Notes under the pieces: model-generated
What the model was told of the DNA's origin: nothing
What the model saw: only the letters and a program-made list of their open reading frames with translations
Databases searched by the model: none
Part shown: in pieces, positions 44,778-52,808 of the stretch
Position numbering within the stretch: position 1 is the stretch's first letter
Layout of the letters: the number at the start of each line of letters is the position of its first letter
Assembly: GCA_963707665.1 (NCBI GenBank)
Contig: CAVPQU010000006.1
Span: forward strand, 1-64,000
Source: DATJCV01 sp963707665
GTDB taxonomy: Bacteria; Pseudomonadota; Gammaproteobacteria; Burkholderiales; Burkholderiaceae_D
Direction of reading: 5' to 3'
DNA: 64,000 nt
Translations under genes and position numbers: made by a program

Positions 44778-47276
44778 ATGCTGGCCCCCGGCGACGCCGA
44801 AGCGCCGGCGCTTGCGCCACCCTGCAGCACCTATCTGGAACGCCTGCCATTGAGCGCAGGACAGAGGCAAGCCTTGACCCTCGATTCATGTGGCGCCAGT
44901 CCGCAACAGGCGATGCGCGCCCTACACCAGGCGCTGGCCGGGGCACCGGCGGACAGCGACAACCCGGCGTATGCCTCGGTAGCCAGCCGCCTGCGGCTAT
45001 GCCGCCAACCGACTAGCGCCGCCGACGATGCCAGCCCCGGCCGCATCGCCACCGCGCCACCGCCTAACCGCATTTCGATGGTGCCGCAACCATGGGGGCG
45101 CCTGAATCCACTCAGCCGCTGGTGGCGCGCGCTGCGGGGGCACAGAGATCGCCGTGCACTGGACGTGCGCAGCGGGCCGCCGCAGGCGGATGCGCCCGAT
45201 CCCCATGGTAGCTGGCAGCGCAGCGGCGGCTGGCGGCGGCTGAGTCTGCTGTGCCTGATGTTCGGGCAGACCGCGCTGGCGACCTATTTCATGAGTGCGG
45301 TCCTGCCGTACCATGGCCGCCGGCCGATGGAAATGGTGACGCTGGCGCTATTCGCCATCCTGTTTTGCTGGGTCTCGGCCGGTTTCTGGACTGCCATGGC
45401 CGGCTTCCTGGTCCTGCTGCGCGACCGCGACCGCTACATGATTTCGGCCAGTGCAGCTGGCGACGCGCCCATACCCGCCGCTGCCCGTACCGCGCTTGTG
45501 ATGCCGATCTGCAATGAGGACGTGGCACGCGTCTTTGCCGGGCTGCGTGCCACCTACGAGTCGGTACAGCGCAGCGGCGCTTTGCCGCATTTCGATTTCT
45601 TCGTGCTGAGCGACAGCAGCCAGCCCGACCTATGCGTGGCCGAACTGGCGGCCTGGAACCAGTTGTGCCAGGCGGTCGGCGGCTACGGCCGCATTTTCTA
45701 TCGGCGCCGGCTGCGGCGGGTCAAGCGCAAGAGCGGCAACATCGACAACTTCTGCCGTCGCTGGGGCCGCAACTATCGCTACATGGTCGTGCTGGATGCC
45801 GACAGCGTGATGAGCGGCGACTGCCTGGCACAGCTGGTGCGGCTGATGGAAGCCAACCCCGGCGCCGGCATCATCCAGACCGCGCCGCGCGCTTCCGGCC
45901 GCGACACGCTGTATGCGCGCATCCAGCAATTTTCGACGCGCGTCTACGGCCCCTTGTTTACCGCCGGCCTGCACTACTGGCAACTCGGCGAATCGCATTA
46001 CTGGGGCCACAACGCCATCATCCGCATGGCGCCGTTCATTCGCCATTGCGCACTGGCACCGCTCCCCGGACGGGGCGCGCTGGCGGGCGATATCCTGTCA
46101 CACGATTTCGTCGAGGCGGCGCTGATGCGGCGCGCCGGCTGGGCGGTCTGGATCGCCTACGACCTGGCCGGCAGCTACGAGGAAATGCCGCCCAACCTGC
46201 TGGACGAACTGAAGCGCGACCGCCGCTGGTGCCACGGCAATTTGATGAATTTCCGGCTGTTCCTGGCACACGGCATGCATCCGGTGCATCGCGCGGTGTT
46301 CGCCACCGGCGTCATGGCCTACCTGTCGGCGCCGTTGTGGTTCCTGTTCCTGGCACTGTCGACTGGCATGCTGGCCTCGCACACGCTCTCGGTGCCGCAG
46401 TACTTCACCGAGCCGTTCCAGCTGTTTCCGATCTGGCCGGAATGGCATCCGGAAAAAGCGCTGGCGCTGTTTACAGCCACTGCCACGCTGTTGTTCCTGC
46501 CAAAATTCCTGAGCGTATTTCTGATCTATGTGCAAGGCGCGCGCCGCTTCGGCGGCGCCGTGCGTGTCACGCTCGGCATGCTGCTGGAACTGCTGTTCTC
46601 GGCCCTGCTGGCGCCGGTACGCATGCTGTTTCACACGCGCTTCGTCACCGCGGCATTTCTCGGCTGGGCGATCCGCTGGAAATCGCCGCCGCGCGACGAC
46701 GCCGAAACCGGCTGGGGCGAAGCCTTGCGCAAGCATGGTGGCCATACCCTGCTGGGACTGCTCTGGGGCGGCGGCGTATTCTGGCTCAACCCGTCGTTCC
46801 TGTGGTGGCTGCTGCCGATCGTCGGCGCCCTGGTACTGTCGATCCCACTATCGGTATTTTCCAGCCGCGTGTCGCTCGGGCGCCGCTTGCGCCGGCTGCA
46901 ACTGTTCCTGATTCCGGAGGAAATGGAACCGCCAGCGGAGCTGCGCGCCACCAGCGCCTATCTGGAAGCGACAGCGGCCATGCCAGGTTTTGCGCAGGCC
47001 GTCGCCGACCCGCTGCTGAATGCGCTGGTGTGCGCCTGCGCCAGCGCCCGCCCGGGCTTGCCGGCTGCGACCCGCGCCCAACACGCCGCGCTGGCACGCA
47101 TTGCGCTGGAGCATGGCCCCGACGCGCTGACGGCGCCGCAGGCCAATCTGCTGCTGCAGGATCCGCTGGCGCTATCACAACTGCATTTCGATGTCTGGTG
47201 CGCACCGCAGGCACATGTGCAATGGCAAGCGCTGACCGCCGCCGGCAAGCCGGCGCCAGGCCCGCTTACTGCATGA
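44778..47276 (+). CDS. opgH: Glucan biosynthesis glucosyltransferase OpgH
   Basis: The 832-residue inner-membrane protein has the MdoH layout. After a cytoplasmic N-terminus come helices (LSLLCLMFGQTALATYFMSA; ALFAILFCWVSAGFWTAMAG). A family 2 glycosyltransferase domain follows, with the acceptor and donor motifs MPICNEDVARVFAGL, VLDADSVMSGDCL, DILSHDFVEAALMRRAGW and the final ELKRDRRWCHGN (R..RW). A group of C-terminal helices spans about 500-670. It makes and exports the linear beta-1,2-glucan backbone from UDP-glucose. It forms an operon with opgG. Its 3' end overlaps ppnN on the other strand by 11 bases. Confidence 0.94.
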   Translation: MLAPGDAEAPALAPPCSTYLERLPLSAGQRQALTLDSCGASPQQAMRALHQALAGAPADSDNPAYASVASRLRLCRQPTSAADDASPGRIATAPPPNRISMVPQPWGRLNPLSRWWRALRGHRDRRALDVRSGPPQADAPDPHGSWQRSGGWRRLSLLCLMFGQTALATYFMSAVLPYHGRRPMEMVTLALFAILFCWVSAGFWTAMAGFLVLLRDRDRYMISASAAGDAPIPAAARTALVMPICNEDVARVFAGLRATYESVQRSGALPHFDFFVLSDSSQPDLCVAELAAWNQLCQAVGGYGRIFYRRRLRRVKRKSGNIDNFCRRWGRNYRYMVVLDADSVMSGDCLAQLVRLMEANPGAGIIQTAPRASGRDTLYARIQQFSTRVYGPLFTAGLHYWQLGESHYWGHNAIIRMAPFIRHCALAPLPGRGALAGDILSHDFVEAALMRRAGWAVWIAYDLAGSYEEMPPNLLDELKRDRRWCHGNLMNFRLFLAHGMHPVHRAVFATGVMAYLSAPLWFLFLALSTGMLASHTLSVPQYFTEPFQLFPIWPEWHPEKALALFTATATLLFLPKFLSVFLIYVQGARRFGGAVRVTLGMLLELLFSALLAPVRMLFHTRFVTAAFLGWAIRWKSPPRDDAETGWGEALRKHGGHTLLGLLWGGGVFWLNPSFLWWLLPIVGALVLSIPLSVFSSRVSLGRRLRRLQLFLIPEEMEPPAELRATSAYLEATAAMPGFAQAVADPLLNALVCACASARPGLPAATRAQHAALARIALEHGPDALTAPQANLLLQDPLALSQLHFDVWCAPQAHVQWQALTAAGKPAPGPLTA

Positions 47277-48669
47277 TGCGATAGCACGGCGTGTAGGCGC
47301 TGCCGGGCAATTTCATGCGCCCTTGCTCGACGAAGGCGCGCAACAGCGCATCCATCGATTTCATGATGGCGCGCTCGCCGTGGATTTCAAACGGCCCGAA
47401 TTGCTCGATCGCGCGTATGCCCTGTTCCTTGACGTTGCCGGCCACGACGCCGGAAAACGCGCGCCGCAGGTTGGCCGCCAGCACATGCGGCGCCTGATCC
47501 CGGTGCAGCTTCAGGTCGCGCATGTTGGCATGCGTGGGCGCGAACGGCTGTTGCAGTTCGTGGTCGATCTTCAGCAACCAATTGAAGTAATAGGCGTCGC
47601 CGCGCTCCTTGCGGAAAGCGCGCACGCGCTTGATCCCGGCCTCCACTTCACGCGCCACCTGCGCCGGATCGTTGATGATGATCCGGTAATGACGGCGGGC
47701 ATCGTCGCCCAGCGTATCGGCCACGAACTGGTCGATTTGACGGAAATAATCCGCGGCTGAAGGCGGGCCGGTGAAAATCAGCGGAAACGGCAGCTCGCCA
47801 TTGTCCGGATGCAACAGGATGCCGAGGATATACAGGATTTCTTCGGCCGTGCCGGCGCCGCCGGGAAATACGACAATGCCATGCCCGAGGCGCACAAACG
47901 CCTCCAGGCGCTTTTCGATATCCGGCAGGATCACCAGGTCGTTGACGATCGGGTTCGGCGCTTCGGCGGCGATGATGCCCGGTTCGGAAATACCCAGGTA
48001 GCGGCCGCCGGGGAGGCGCTGCTTGGCATGGCCGATGGTGGCGCCCTTCATCGGCCCTTTCATCGCGCCCGGGCCGCAGCCGGTGCAAATGTCCATGGCG
48101 CGCAAACCGAGCTGGTAGCCGACCTCTTTCGTGTAGCGATATTCATGATCCGGAATCGAATGCCCGCCCCAGCACACCACCAGGTTCGGACTGATTTGCG
48201 GATGCAGCAGATTGGCATTGCGCAGGATGTGAAAGACCGAATTGGTAAGGCCGATCGAGGTGGCGAGATCGAATTTCGGATTGCGCTTGATTTCCGAGCT
48301 GGCATAGATGACGTCGCGCAGCACCGAGAACAGATGCTCTTGAATGCCCTTGATCATCTTGCCGTCGACGAAAGCGCTGGCCGGTGCGTTGCGCACCTCC
48401 AGCTTGATGCCGCGTTCGCGCTGGATCACGCTGATCGAAAAATCCGGATGGCGTTCCAGCAATTGTTTGCCGTCGTCGACCCGGTTGTCGCAATTCAGCA
48501 CCGCCAGCGAACAATTGCGAAACAGGCGGTACAGGCCGCCCTGGCTGGTGTCGCGCAACTGGTGAACTTCGGTACGGGACAGGACATCCATCCTGCCTTC
48601 CGGGGCGATTTGGGTATCGACGACAGCGTAATCCATGAATTTCCGATTTGAGAGAGGATGAAGTGACAT
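47266..48669 (-). CDS. ppnN: Nucleotide 5'-monophosphate nucleosidase PpnN (LOG family)
   Basis: The 467-residue protein matches PpnN/YgdH: the N-terminal regulatory domain (DMLSRTEVHQ-like start, LYRLFRNCSLAVLNCDN, ERGIKLEVRNAPASAFVDG), the Rossmann-like LOG core with GGHSIPDHEYRYTKEVGYQL and TGCGPGAMKGPMKGATIG, and the signature VVFPGGAGTAEEILYILGIL. The C-terminal domain follows. In E. coli PpnN cleaves purine and pyrimidine monophosphates and is stimulated by (p)ppGpp. ATG 48636 is an alternative start. The last 11 bases overlap the end of opgH. Confidence 0.92.
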   Translation of the reverse strand: MSLHPLSNRKFMDYAVVDTQIAPEGRMDVLSRTEVHQLRDTSQGGLYRLFRNCSLAVLNCDNRVDDGKQLLERHPDFSISVIQRERGIKLEVRNAPASAFVDGKMIKGIQEHLFSVLRDVIYASSEIKRNPKFDLATSIGLTNSVFHILRNANLLHPQISPNLVVCWGGHSIPDHEYRYTKEVGYQLGLRAMDICTGCGPGAMKGPMKGATIGHAKQRLPGGRYLGISEPGIIAAEAPNPIVNDLVILPDIEKRLEAFVRLGHGIVVFPGGAGTAEEILYILGILLHPDNGELPFPLIFTGPPSAADYFRQIDQFVADTLGDDARRHYRIIINDPAQVAREVEAGIKRVRAFRKERGDAYYFNWLLKIDHELQQPFAPTHANMRDLKLHRDQAPHVLAANLRRAFSGVVAGNVKEQGIRAIEQFGPFEIHGERAIMKSMDALLRAFVEQGRMKLPGSAYTPCYRIMQ

Positions 48670-49068
48670 TGGCCTGCCCGCTGGGGCAGCCTTTACCTTG
48701 ATTCTATTTTACCGAGGCCGGCGCGTACCGCTTGCGCACCGCCCAGCGGGCGCATCACGCCGGCGCCGGAGAAAATATCTGGCGAATCCTGCTATTGCCC
48801 AACGTATACAGGAGTATCGTTCATTTTCTTACCTTTTACGCCAGATATTTAAACATATGCAAGGGAGTATATTTCCAATACGCAATGAAACGCAATCCTA
48901 GCAGGCCTTGCCGGGCGGCTTGAGCGGCCGCCGGCGCGACGCTGTCGGCGCCGGCTTCGCGCCCGGCCGCCAGAGGCGGCATAATGTCGAACATTTGCAA
49001 TCGGGACCTTCGCCGGATCGGCGCCGCCCGGCGCACGAATCCATCGAACGTCAAGGAAAGGTTTCACA
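48670..49068. other. Intergenic region ppnN-folE with a GGAGTAT element
   Basis: The 399-base divergent gap holds promoters for both genes by position, but no clear consensus was found. The AT-rich part at 48800-48880 is copy 3 of the 53-bp-spaced GGAGTAT element. Confidence 0.5.
48811..48870 (+). repeat. 53-bp-spaced GGAGTAT element, copy 3
   Basis: GGAGTAT occurs at 48811 and 48864, exactly 53 bp apart. The interior segment CCTTTTACGCC lines up with CGTTTTACGCT of copy 1. The copy lies 199 bases upstream of folE. Confidence 0.68.
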
Positions 49069-49638
49069 ATGCACGACAAGGAATTCTCCGAAGGCGACTG
49101 GCGTCGCTTCCTGCTCAGCGTCGGCGAAAACCCGGACCGCACCGGCTTGCATGAGACGCCGCAGCGCCTGGTCAAGGCGTGGAAGCACTGGACCTCCGGC
49201 TACGGCCAGGACCCGGCCGAAGTGCTGAAGGTATTCGAAGACGGCGCCGAACAATACAACGAGTTGATCGTCGTGCGCGGCATCCCGGTCTACAGCCATT
49301 GCGAGCATCACCTGGCGCCGTTTTTCGGCATGGCCACGATCGGCTATACGCCGAACGGCAAGATCGTCGGACTATCCAAGCTGACCCGGCTGGTGGACTG
49401 CTTCGCCAAGCGCTTGCAGGTGCAGGAACGGCTGACGATCCAGATTGCCGAAGCCCTGATGACCCATATGCAGCCGCTCTCGGTTGGCGTCGTGATCCGC
49501 TGCCGCCACATGTGCATGGAAAGCCGCGGCATTCGCACTCCGGGCGAGGAAACCATCACCTCGGCGATGCTGGGTGAATTGCAGACCAACCTGGGGCTGC
49601 GCACCGAATTCCTGGCCTTGGCGCGCGAGAAGGATTGA
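49069..49638 (+). CDS. folE: GTP cyclohydrolase I
   Basis: The 189-residue protein is a complete type I GTP cyclohydrolase: NPDRTGLHETPQRLVKAW, VYSHCEHHLAPFFG with the zinc-binding Cys and His, KIVGLSKLTRLVDCFAKRLQ, and VVIRCRHMCMESRG with the second zinc Cys. It converts GTP to 7,8-dihydroneopterin triphosphate, the first step of folate (and pterin) synthesis. AAGGAAAGG upstream of the ATG is the ribosome site. It is monocistronic; a repeat hairpin follows 43 bases later. Confidence 0.95.
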   Translation: MHDKEFSEGDWRRFLLSVGENPDRTGLHETPQRLVKAWKHWTSGYGQDPAEVLKVFEDGAEQYNELIVVRGIPVYSHCEHHLAPFFGMATIGYTPNGKIVGLSKLTRLVDCFAKRLQVQERLTIQIAEALMTHMQPLSVGVVIRCRHMCMESRGIRTPGEETITSAMLGELQTNLGLRTEFLALAREKD

Positions 49639-49680
49639 AGTTGACGCTGCCTGCGATTCTGGACAGCGGGGTGAAACCAG

Positions 49681-49733
49681 CGGTCAGAGTAATTTTCGCG
49701 ATGAAACTTTGCGAAAAAACTCTGACCCCGTTT
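49681..49733. repeat. Complete GGTCAGAGT hairpin element
   Basis: GGTCAGAGT and TTTTCGC on the left pair with GCGAAAA and ACTCTGACC on the right, with a short internal mismatch and a loop around GATGAAACTTT. The element is followed by CCGTTTTAACTTC. It shows the dispersed repeat as a full inverted structure and may also end folE transcription. Confidence 0.72.
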
Positions 49734-49768
49734 TAACTTCATCGGCGCCTTGCCACGACCGGCAGCTC

Positions 49769-50237
49769 TTACAAGAACCGATCCAGCAACTTGCGGCTGC
49801 CCTTGTCCAGCGCCCCGACATCGCGAATCAGAAACTGAATCCCGTGACTGTCGGCGATCAGCAGTCGGCTGTCGCCGATGCGACGGATGTCTTCCTCGCC
49901 TTTCAGCACGAAACGGGCATCGCCGCGATCGGTCTCGACACTCCAGGTGCTGGGCGTGGCAAAACTGGAAACATGCGCGATACGCCGGATCTCCGGCAGA
50001 AATTCGCGGCTTTCCAGCTCTTCGATGATCAGATCCCGCGACCTGCGGCGGCACCGCGGCCAGGGATTCGATCCAGCACAATTCGCGACCATCGGCCGCC
50101 ACCAGCGCCAGGCTTTCGTCGGGCGCCGCAATCGGAAATGCGCGCACCGGCACCACGCCCTCATGGCTGATGTCCTCGCCCGGCGCCCGATACACCAACC
50201 GTCCGGCCGCATTGCGGCTCAATGCAAAGTGCGTCAT
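49769..50237 (-). pseudogene. DUF1854 protein, cyanophycin-locus type, frameshifted
   Basis: The first frame from ATG 50237 gives FALSRNAAGRLVYRAPGEDI and VPVRAFPIAAPDESLALVA. Near 50045 the frame breaks, and the conserved rest continues as DLIIEELESREFLPEIRRIA, then VETDRGDARFVLKGEEDIRR and LLIADSHGIQFLIRDVGALD to 49769. Together it is a DUF1854 protein of about 155 residues. Proteins of this type accompany cyanophycin synthetases and this ABC exporter in betaproteobacteria; their role is unknown. The ATG overlaps the ABC gene's stop by ATGA, so the two are coupled. Confidence 0.82.
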
Positions 50238-52509
50238 GCGATGCGCTCCAGCCTCTCTTCGCTTTCGGGCGAAGCGTGCGCCAGGTCGGCCTCGGTCAGC
50301 CGCGCCTGCGCCTGATGCAGCTTGAAGTAGGCGCCCTGGCGCGCCAGCAGTTCGTCATGCGGCCCGACTTCGACGATCTGGCCGCGATCCAGCACCACGA
50401 TGCGGCTGGCGCGGCGCAGCGTCGACAGCCGGTGCGCGATCGCAATCGTGGTGCGGCCGCGCACCAGGTTGTCGAGCGCATTCTGGATCTCGCGCTCGGT
50501 GGTGGTGTCGACCGAGGACGTGGCTTCGTCCAGGATCAGGATATGCGGATCGATCAGCAGCGCGCGCGCGATCGAGATGCGCTGGCGCTCGCCGCCGGAC
50601 AGGGTCTGGCCGCGCTCGCCGACCAGCGAATCGTAGCCGTGCGGCAGGCGCAGGATGAATTCGTGCGCATGCGCGGCGCGGGCGGCGGCGACGATTTCAG
50701 TGCGTGTTGCATCCGGCTTGCCGTAGGCGATGTTCTCGGCGATGGTGCCGAAAAACAGGAACGGCTCCTGCAGCACCAGGCCGATATTGCGCCGGTAGCC
50801 GGCGATTCCGTATTGCCGGATATCGGTGCCGTCGACCCGGATCGATCCTTCCGACACATCGTAGAAACGGCAGATCAGGTTGACCAGCGTGCTCTTGCCG
50901 GAACCGCTGTGACCAACCAGACCAATCATCTCGCCCGGCGCGATGGAAAGATCGAGGCCGCGGATCACCGCCTGGTTGCCGTAGCGGAAACCGACCTGGC
51001 GCAATTCGATCCGACCCTGCAGCTGCTTAATCGGGGTCGGGTGCGCCGCCTCCGGCACGTTGGAGACGTGATCCAGAATATCGAAGATGCGCTTGGCGCC
51101 GGCCGCTGCTTTCTGCGTCACCGAGACGATGCGGCTCATCGAATCGAGCCGCGTGTAGAAGCGGCTGATGTAGGCGATGAACGCAGTCAGCACGCCGACC
51201 GTGATGTCGCCGTGCCCGACCTGCCAGATACCGACCGCCCATACCACCAGCAAGCCGATTTCGGTCAGCAAGGTGACGGTCGGCGAAAACAGCGACCAGA
51301 TCCGGTTGACGCGGTCATTGATCATCAGGTTGTGGCGGTTGGCTTCGCGAAAGCGCGCCGCTTCGCGCTTTTCCTGGGCGAAGGCCTTGACCACGCGGAT
51401 GCCGGGAATGGTGTCGGCCAGCACGTTGGTGACTTCCGACCAGATGCGGTCGATCTTTTCGAAGCCGTGCCGCAGCCGGTCGCGCACCACGTGGATCATC
51501 CAGATGATGAACGGCAACGGCAGCAAGGTCACCAGCGCCAGCCACGGATTGATCGAGATCAGGATCACCGCGGTCATCACGATCATCAGGACGTCGGTGG
51601 CGAAATCCAGCAGATGCAGCGACAGGAAGACGCAGATGCGGTCGGTTTCGGAGCCGATGCGCGCCATCAGGTCGCCGGTGCGCTTGCCGCCGAAGTATTC
51701 CAGCGACAGCCGCATCAGGTGTTCATAGGTTGCCGTGCGCAGGTCGGCGCCGATCCGTTCCGACACCAGCGCCAGGATGTAGGTCTTGGCCCAACTGAGG
51801 CCCCAGGCCAACAGCGCCGAGCCGAACAGGCCGCTCAAGATACAACGCGGCCAGCGCTGACGTCGATCGGCTTGCCGTTCTGATACGGAATCAGCACGTT
51901 GTCCATCAGCGGCATGGTCAGGTATGGCGGCACCAGGTTGGCGGCGGTGGCGACCAAGGTCAGCAGGAATCCGGCCAGCAGTTGCCAGCGATAAGGTTGA
52001 GCGAAGCGCCACAGGCGGAACAGGGTTGAGGTCGAAGGCGGTGCCGGCGGCACAGGGCTGCAGGCGCCACACTGCTGCCCCGGCTGCAGCGGCGCCGAGC
52101 AGTGCGGGCAGGCTAGCGCCAGCGGCGCGCTGGCCGCCTGGCCGCTGGCTCGCGCCGCGCGCTGCAGTTCAAAGTTGCGCACCAGTTGCAATGCCGCCGG
52201 ATTGCGGCCGAGCGTGAAGCGCCAGCGCGCCAGGCGCACGCCGCCATCATGCAGTTCAAGCGTGCCGACGCCGGCATGATCATGCAGCAACAGCGCCAGC
52301 CCCGAGGTCAGCGACCACTCGCTCCAGCCGTCCGCGGCACCGTTACCGGCCAGCAGGCGGCGCCCCGTCAGCACCAGCAGGCCGGGACGAAAACGCAGGC
52401 GCGCATCCAGGTCCAGCTCCAGGATGGCGAGCACGGTTTCTTCCTTGTCCAGGCGGGATTGCAGATCGGCCCGCCAGGAAACCGGCAGTGGCTCACTCGT
52501 TGACGACAT
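50234..52509 (-). pseudogene. ABC exporter (fused TMD-NBD) of the cyanophycin locus, frameshifted
   Basis: Read across a break near 51840-51858 the gene encodes about 755 residues. The N-terminal 150 residues form an extra domain ending in CPHCSAPLQPGQQCGAC, two CxxC pairs like a zinc ribbon. A six-helix ABC exporter domain (about 165-450) and an ATPase follow, with GHSGSGKSTLVNL, LSGGERQRISIARALL and ILILDEATSSVDT. Two extra bases (near 51858 and 51840) break the frame; dropping both gives VALAALYLSGLFGSALL across the junction. Its location divergent from cphA' suggests a link to cyanophycin or its building blocks. The substrate is unknown. Confidence 0.82.
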
Positions 52510-52808
52510 TCGGTACTCGATTTTGGTGGAGGCAGCGGGAGATTCGCGGTGCGGCCTTGGCGGCGCAGCGCCACACAGTGCGCGGCATGGTCAATACAGC
52601 CCCAAGCCGATTCGCGGCCGGGTCGGATCATACAGGCGATTGACCGTACCCGTTACTCCTGAACGCGCCAGACCCCGATTTTGTTGACACCCCGAATATT
52701 TATTTCAGTGCCAAGTAAACCAATTGCGCGATGGAGCGTTATCGGTAGCTATGGCTGTCGTTATTTTTGCCGATTTTTGCCTTACCTGTCCTAGCGGACT
52801 CAGGAATC
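52510..52808. other. Divergent promoter region between ABC gene and cphA'
   Basis: The 299 bases hold a TTGACA at 52684-52689 facing cphA' and an AT-rich patch (GAATATTTATTTCAG), but no matching -10 at the usual distance was clear. The region must drive both the synthetase pair and the ABC-DUF1854 pair, so shared control is likely. Confidence 0.4.

Noticed and set aside
50222..51883. Open frame of 553 codons on the plus strand
   Set aside because: Antisense to the ABC exporter, whose ATPase motifs are unambiguous. The translation is Gln/Asp/Arg-rich, without domain structure.
52684..52712. Sigma-70 promoter before cphA' starting from TTGACA
   Set aside because: No acceptable -10 lies 16-18 bp downstream, so it is not listed as a promoter.
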